Of a stretch of DNA of 18,047 nt, positions 14,844 through 18,047 are shown in pieces. The translations under genes and the position numbers were made by a program. This DNA comes from Krumholzibacterium sp965370495 (lineage in GTDB: Bacteria > Krumholzibacteriota > Krumholzibacteriia > Krumholzibacteriales > Krumholzibacteriaceae). Position 1 is the stretch's first letter. Each line of letters begins with the position of its first letter. Where the stretch lies: contig CBDUUV010000047.1 in NCBI GenBank assembly GCA_965370495.1, positions 1 to 18,047 on the forward strand, in the 5' to 3' direction. Below the pieces are notes generated by a model. It had not been told where the DNA came from and made no database searches. It worked only from the letters and a program-made list of their open reading frames with translations.

Positions 14844-16847
14844 CTAAAAAAGATTTACCGGATCGACATTCCACTGCAGTTCGATGTTCCTCCGGCTACG
14901 GACTGCTTCCTGCGCGATCTTGACCAGCTTGCTCTTTTCGTTCGCCTTTTCCACACCACGCACCAGTAAATGGAATCTGTACCTTCCCCGCAGTTTCTCG
15001 ATCACCGCGCTTGTCGGGCCGAGCACATCCGCGTCATCAACTCCTCCCCGGAAAGCAATACCGCTTCTGACCCGGTCGGCTGCTTCAGAGGCTGCCTCAC
15101 GTGACCGTGATGATATGGTAAACAACATCAGCCTGCTTGCCGGCGGATAACGCAACTGTTCCCTCAGCACCAGCTCGTTGCTTGCAAACCCGTCGAAATC
15201 GTGATTCTCCAGAAAATCGTACACATAATGGTCAGGCGCCAGCGCCTGGATGATAACTTTTCCACCTTTTTTACCTCTTCCCGTTCGGCCGGCTGCCTGC
15301 GAAAGAAGTTGAAACGTTCTCTCGGCTGCCCGGAAATCAGGGAAATTGAGGCCCGCGTCAGCCGAGAGCACACCAACCACGGTCACGTTGGGGAAGTGAT
15401 GCCCCTTCGCTACCATCCGGGTGCCAAGCAACAGATCCGCGTCACCTCTTCCGAATCTTTCTAGAATCTTGAGATGGTCTTTCTTCCCTTTCGTCGTATC
15501 CAGATCCATCCGCAATATACTTGCTGTCGGAAGAAGTGTTTTCAGCTCCATCTCCACTCTCTGTGTCCCTACCCCCTTCTGGAGAACCCTGTAATTCCCA
15601 CACCTCGGGCATTTCTTCGGGGGACGGCGGCTGAAGCCGCAATAATGACACATCAGCTTGTGTCCCCTGCTGTGGTATGTCAGGGAGATCGAACAGCCCG
15701 GGCACCTGTCTATCCAGCCGCATTTTCGACATTGCACATAATTTGCGTGCCCCCGCCTGTCGATCAGGACGATCGCCTGGTTACCCTTCCTGACGCAGGT
15801 ATCCAGCGCATCCAGGAGTTCGTCCGAGATGATCCCTTCCCGCTCTCTCATATCAATTATATCCACAGGTGGGAGCTTCCCTTCCGCAGGGCGGAATGCT
15901 ATCCTGAAACTTTCTATTTCACCGCTCAACGCGCAATGGTACGTCTCCAGGGATGGTGTAGCCGATCCCAGGATCACGACCAGATGCTCATTACTTCCCC
16001 TGAACTTTGCGACCTCGACAGCACTGTAGTGGGGTTTCTCATCCTGCTTGAATGATGGATCCTGCTCTTCATCGACAACTATGACTCCCAGATCCTTCAG
16101 CGGCACAAAAACAGCCGATCTGGGCCCGATGATGACCCTGACTTCACCTTTCGCCGCCATTTTCCAGATAGTTGAACGCTGAGGTCCTGTCAGCCTGCTG
16201 TGCAGAACTGCCACGTCATTCCCAAACCGGCGCCTGAATCTTGCGGTCGCCTGTGGTATCAATGCGATTTCCGGGACAAGTACAAGAGCCGTTTTTCCCA
16301 GGGAAAGCCCCTCCTCAATGCACCGGAGATACACCTCCGTCTTCCCGCTGCCTGTCACTCCATACAGCAGAAAAACGCCTTCGCGATCGCCACGAATCGA
16401 TGAAGTAATGTCCTTGAAAGCCGAACTTTGTGCCCGGCCAAGCTCTGGACGTACAGCCTCTTCCGGAAAATCCCCCGCAGGGACTGCGTCATGAGGCAGT
16501 CTCCCCTTTCCCTTTATTCCCGCCGGAAGCATCGTTCTGAGGATCTCACCCATCGGATGCACATAATAACCGGACATCCACCCGGCAAGCTTCATCAGGC
16601 CGGGATGCAGAAGCGGTCGATCATCGATCAGCTTTGAGATTTCTTTCGTCCTGAACTTTTCCGGCGTGTCATCATGCAGCGAAATTACATACCCCGTCAT
16701 ACACCTTTTCCCAAAAGGCACAAGGACACGGCAGCCCGGCGCCAAGCAGCCCCTGACCTCTTCCGGAACAGAATATGTAAAAATCCTTTCCACAGGAACA
16801 GGCAGAACAATATCCGCAAAGGGTAAATCTGTCGAACATTCTCTCAT
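14844..16847 (-). CDS. priA: Primosomal protein N', replication restart helicase
   Basis: PriA is a 3'-5' superfamily 2 helicase that recognises abandoned replication forks and reloads the replisome. From the ATG at 16847 it has 667 residues. An N-terminal 3' DNA-end-binding domain begins ADIVLPVPVERIFTYSVPEEV. Helicase motifs follow: Walker A GVTGSGKT (163-170), VDEEQ (258-262, usually DEEH), ILGSATPSLE, and in the second lobe GTRMVAKGHHFPNVTVVGV and QLLSQAAGRTGRG. Eight cysteines at 373, 376, 382, 385, 400, 403, 413 and 416 form the two zinc clusters. The start is uncertain: the 16847 ATG gives a natural N-terminus but has no ribosome binding site, an ATG lies at 16874 and a TTG at 16892. 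It follows the receiver gene. Confidence 0.95.
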   Translation of the reverse strand: MRECSTDLPFADIVLPVPVERIFTYSVPEEVRGCLAPGCRVLVPFGKRCMTGYVISLHDDTPEKFRTKEISKLIDDRPLLHPGLMKLAGWMSGYYVHPMGEILRTMLPAGIKGKGRLPHDAVPAGDFPEEAVRPELGRAQSSAFKDITSSIRGDREGVFLLYGVTGSGKTEVYLRCIEEGLSLGKTALVLVPEIALIPQATARFRRRFGNDVAVLHSRLTGPQRSTIWKMAAKGEVRVIIGPRSAVFVPLKDLGVIVVDEEQDPSFKQDEKPHYSAVEVAKFRGSNEHLVVILGSATPSLETYHCALSGEIESFRIAFRPAEGKLPPVDIIDMREREGIISDELLDALDTCVRKGNQAIVLIDRRGHANYVQCRKCGWIDRCPGCSISLTYHSRGHKLMCHYCGFSRRPPKKCPRCGNYRVLQKGVGTQRVEMELKTLLPTASILRMDLDTTKGKKDHLKILERFGRGDADLLLGTRMVAKGHHFPNVTVVGVLSADAGLNFPDFRAAERTFQLLSQAAGRTGRGKKGGKVIIQALAPDHYVYDFLENHDFDGFASNELVLREQLRYPPASRLMLFTISSRSREAASEAADRVRSGIAFRGGVDDADVLGPTSAVIEKLRGRYRFHLLVRGVEKANEKSKLVKIAQEAVRSRRNIELQWNVDPVNLF

Positions 16848-16857
16848 AGTGTCCAGG

Positions 16858-16899
16858 ATTATATTATGCCGCATACTCCCGCGGCAACCCAAAAGGGTT
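16858..16899 (-). promoter_or_regulatory. priA: Hairpins and promoter candidate just upstream of priA
   Basis: Two adjacent 5-bp inverted repeats, GCCGC/GCGGC at 16868-16885 and AACCC/GGGTT at 16886-16899, precede the preferred priA start. The same stretch reads on the minus strand as TTGCCG, an 18-base spacer and a perfect TATAAT (16863-16858). A start of transcription there would fall about four bases before the ATG at 16847. Confidence 0.35.
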
Positions 16900-16956
16900 T
16901 ATTCTCCCGACACATAACATTTGCGAGTGTCTTTGGCGGCATGTTTCCCGATAAAA

Positions 16957-17334
16957 CTATTTGGTTCCCACAAGAAGTTCGTGGATTCTGTCGATAAGCC
17001 TGTTTGGGCTGAACGGCTTGATAATATAATCTGTTGCTCCCACCTCGTATCCAAGCTTTTTGTCTATTTCCCTTCCCTTTGCGGTCAGGAGCACTACGGG
17101 GATGTTTTTCGTAAGCGGGCTGGTTTTCAGGATGCGACAAGCTTCGTACCCATCGATCTTCGGCATCATGATATCAAGGATTATCAGGTCCGGCTGCTCG
17201 TTCCTTGCCTTGTCGATCGCCTCTTCTCCATTCGAAGCGGTTATCACCTGGTAACCTTCCGACCCGATACTGAATTCCAGGATCTGCGTAATATTCACTT
17301 CGTCATCCACCACAAGTATCTTGCCCTTGTTCAT
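16957..17334 (-). CDS. Stand-alone CheY-like response regulator
   Basis: This 125-residue protein is a single receiver (REC) domain with no output domain. The acidic pocket is D10 and D11 (ILVVDDE), the phosphoacceptor is D54 (LIILDIMMPKIDGYE), the switch threonine is T84 (VVLLTAKG) and the conserved lysine is K106 (YIIKPFSP). Phosphorylation by an unseen histidine kinase would change its binding to a partner. The ATG at 17334 overlaps the upstream HD-GYP-like stop as ATGA, and its ribosome binding site GGAGGAG lies inside that gene, so the two are probably translationally coupled and functionally linked. No kinase gene is in the window. Confidence 0.95.
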   Translation of the reverse strand: MNKGKILVVDDEVNITQILEFSIGSEGYQVITASNGEEAIDKARNEQPDLIILDIMMPKIDGYEACRILKTSPLTKNIPVVLLTAKGREIDKKLGYEVGATDYIIKPFSPNRLIDRIHELLVGTK

Positions 17335-18047
17335 TTAATCTCCTCCTTCACTCTTTTCGTATCGTAGTTTCTTTTGTTTTCTTTTCTTATTTCTTCCAGT
17401 TCCTTTTCGATCGCATCCAGGATAAAGTCACCCTCATCCACTCTCGCGCCGGTTTCATGAAGCACTTTGACGAAGGCCCCCACTACCTTGGGATCGAATT
17501 TCGTCCTTGCCCCGCGGATTATCTCGTTTTTCGCCTCGTCGAGGCTGAATGCCCGCCTGTAGGGCCCCTGGGAAATCAGCGCCCGGAACGAATCAACGAC
17601 GTTTATAATCCGCGCCTCCATCGGGATTTCCTCTCCTACCAGGCCTTCCGGGTATCCGCTTCCGTCATAATACTCGTGATGGCAACGCACCATCATCATA
17701 ATACGTTCATCCAGACCCATCGGAGAGAGCATCGCAAAACCCATGTTGGAATGCTCGAGAAGTTTCTTCTTCTCCCTGAGGGTGAGCTCTTCCTTCTTAA
17801 CCCTGATACTGCGCGGCACTTTCATCATCCCCAGATCGTACATGTTCATTCCCATTCTCAGAGCAGTCATCGACTCTTCGGAAAGGCCGAGCCTGTCACC
17901 GGCCGCGAGAGCAACCAGTGTGTAATTGACCAGATTCCGGCCTCCCACTTCTTCGCGAATATCCAGGACACTCCTCATGGCATTTCTGACTTTTTCGAAA
18001 TTGTAGGAAACTGTTTCGTATGCCGTCAGTTTCTTGAGCAGTCCTCC
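17331..18047 (-). CDS. HD-GYP-like protein, degenerate, 5' end outside window
   Basis: The frame is open to the window edge, so 238 C-terminal residues are visible and the start is missing. Recognisable HD-GYP features are HHEYYDGSGYPEGLVGEEIP, then ARIINVVDSFRALISQGPYR and FDPKVVGAF, all in the usual order. Active HD-GYP proteins hydrolyse cyclic di-GMP at a metal centre. Here several ligand positions are changed: the usual HDIGK reads YDLGM, the preceding His position reads Asn (LVNYTLVALAAG), and the DA of the late VxDxxDAL motif reads RA. The third His (EHSNMG) and the HH pair remain. Activity may be lost or altered, leaving a sensing or binding role. It overlaps the receiver gene by four bases. 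The missing N-terminal part may hold a further domain. Confidence 0.85.
   Translation of the reverse strand, partial: GGLLKKLTAYETVSYNFEKVRNAMRSVLDIREEVGGRNLVNYTLVALAAGDRLGLSEESMTALRMGMNMYDLGMMKVPRSIRVKKEELTLREKKKLLEHSNMGFAMLSPMGLDERIMMMVRCHHEYYDGSGYPEGLVGEEIPMEARIINVVDSFRALISQGPYRRAFSLDEAKNEIIRGARTKFDPKVVGAFVKVLHETGARVDEGDFILDAIEKELEEIRKENKRNYDTKRVKEEIK

Overview
The window looks like a chromosomal housekeeping region of an uncultured, probably Gram-negative bacterium. Thirteen of the fourteen convincing genes lie on the minus strand. Evidence for the type of organism is an MEP-pathway isoprenoid gene (ispG), a lipoprotein with a plausible lipobox, selenocysteine decoding (selB), several TTG starts with good Shine-Dalgarno sequences, and a full integron integrase. 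The phylum cannot be fixed from sequence alone. Integron integrases together with this ribosome/peptidoglycan gene order would suit several environmental candidate phyla, but that is a guess.

Right to left, following transcription, the main block reads: a degenerate HD-GYP protein (cut by the window edge), a stand-alone CheY-like receiver overlapping it by ATGA, priA (replication restart), a TPR lipoprotein with its own strong sigma70-like promoter and terminator, a long rho leader with a duplicated element, rho, rpmE (L31), a DUF1385 membrane protein, prfA (RF1), prmC (methyltransferase for release factors), murA, selB, ispG and a small secreted protein. prfA and prmC act on the same process, since PrmC modifies the GGQ glutamine of RF1. 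prmC and murA overlap by one base (TGATG), and selB and ispG are closely packed, so rpmE to ispG is probably one or two transcription units.

The left end is different. An rqcH-like NFACT gene on the plus strand converges with the minus-strand block across a strong bidirectional terminator. It diverges from a complete integron-type tyrosine recombinase (intI) at 239-1306. No gene cassettes are visible. Beyond the 3' end of intI, positions 1-238 hold no convincing gene but contain a large imperfect palindrome (48-127) that is the best candidate for a recombination site. The cassette array, if there is one, would lie left of the window.

The points most worth checking are the intI gene with its flanking palindrome, the HD-GYP protein lacking several metal ligands, the duplicated hairpin element in the rho leader, and selB without any visible selA, tRNA-Sec or selenoprotein gene. 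I did not find a clearly new multi-gene system.
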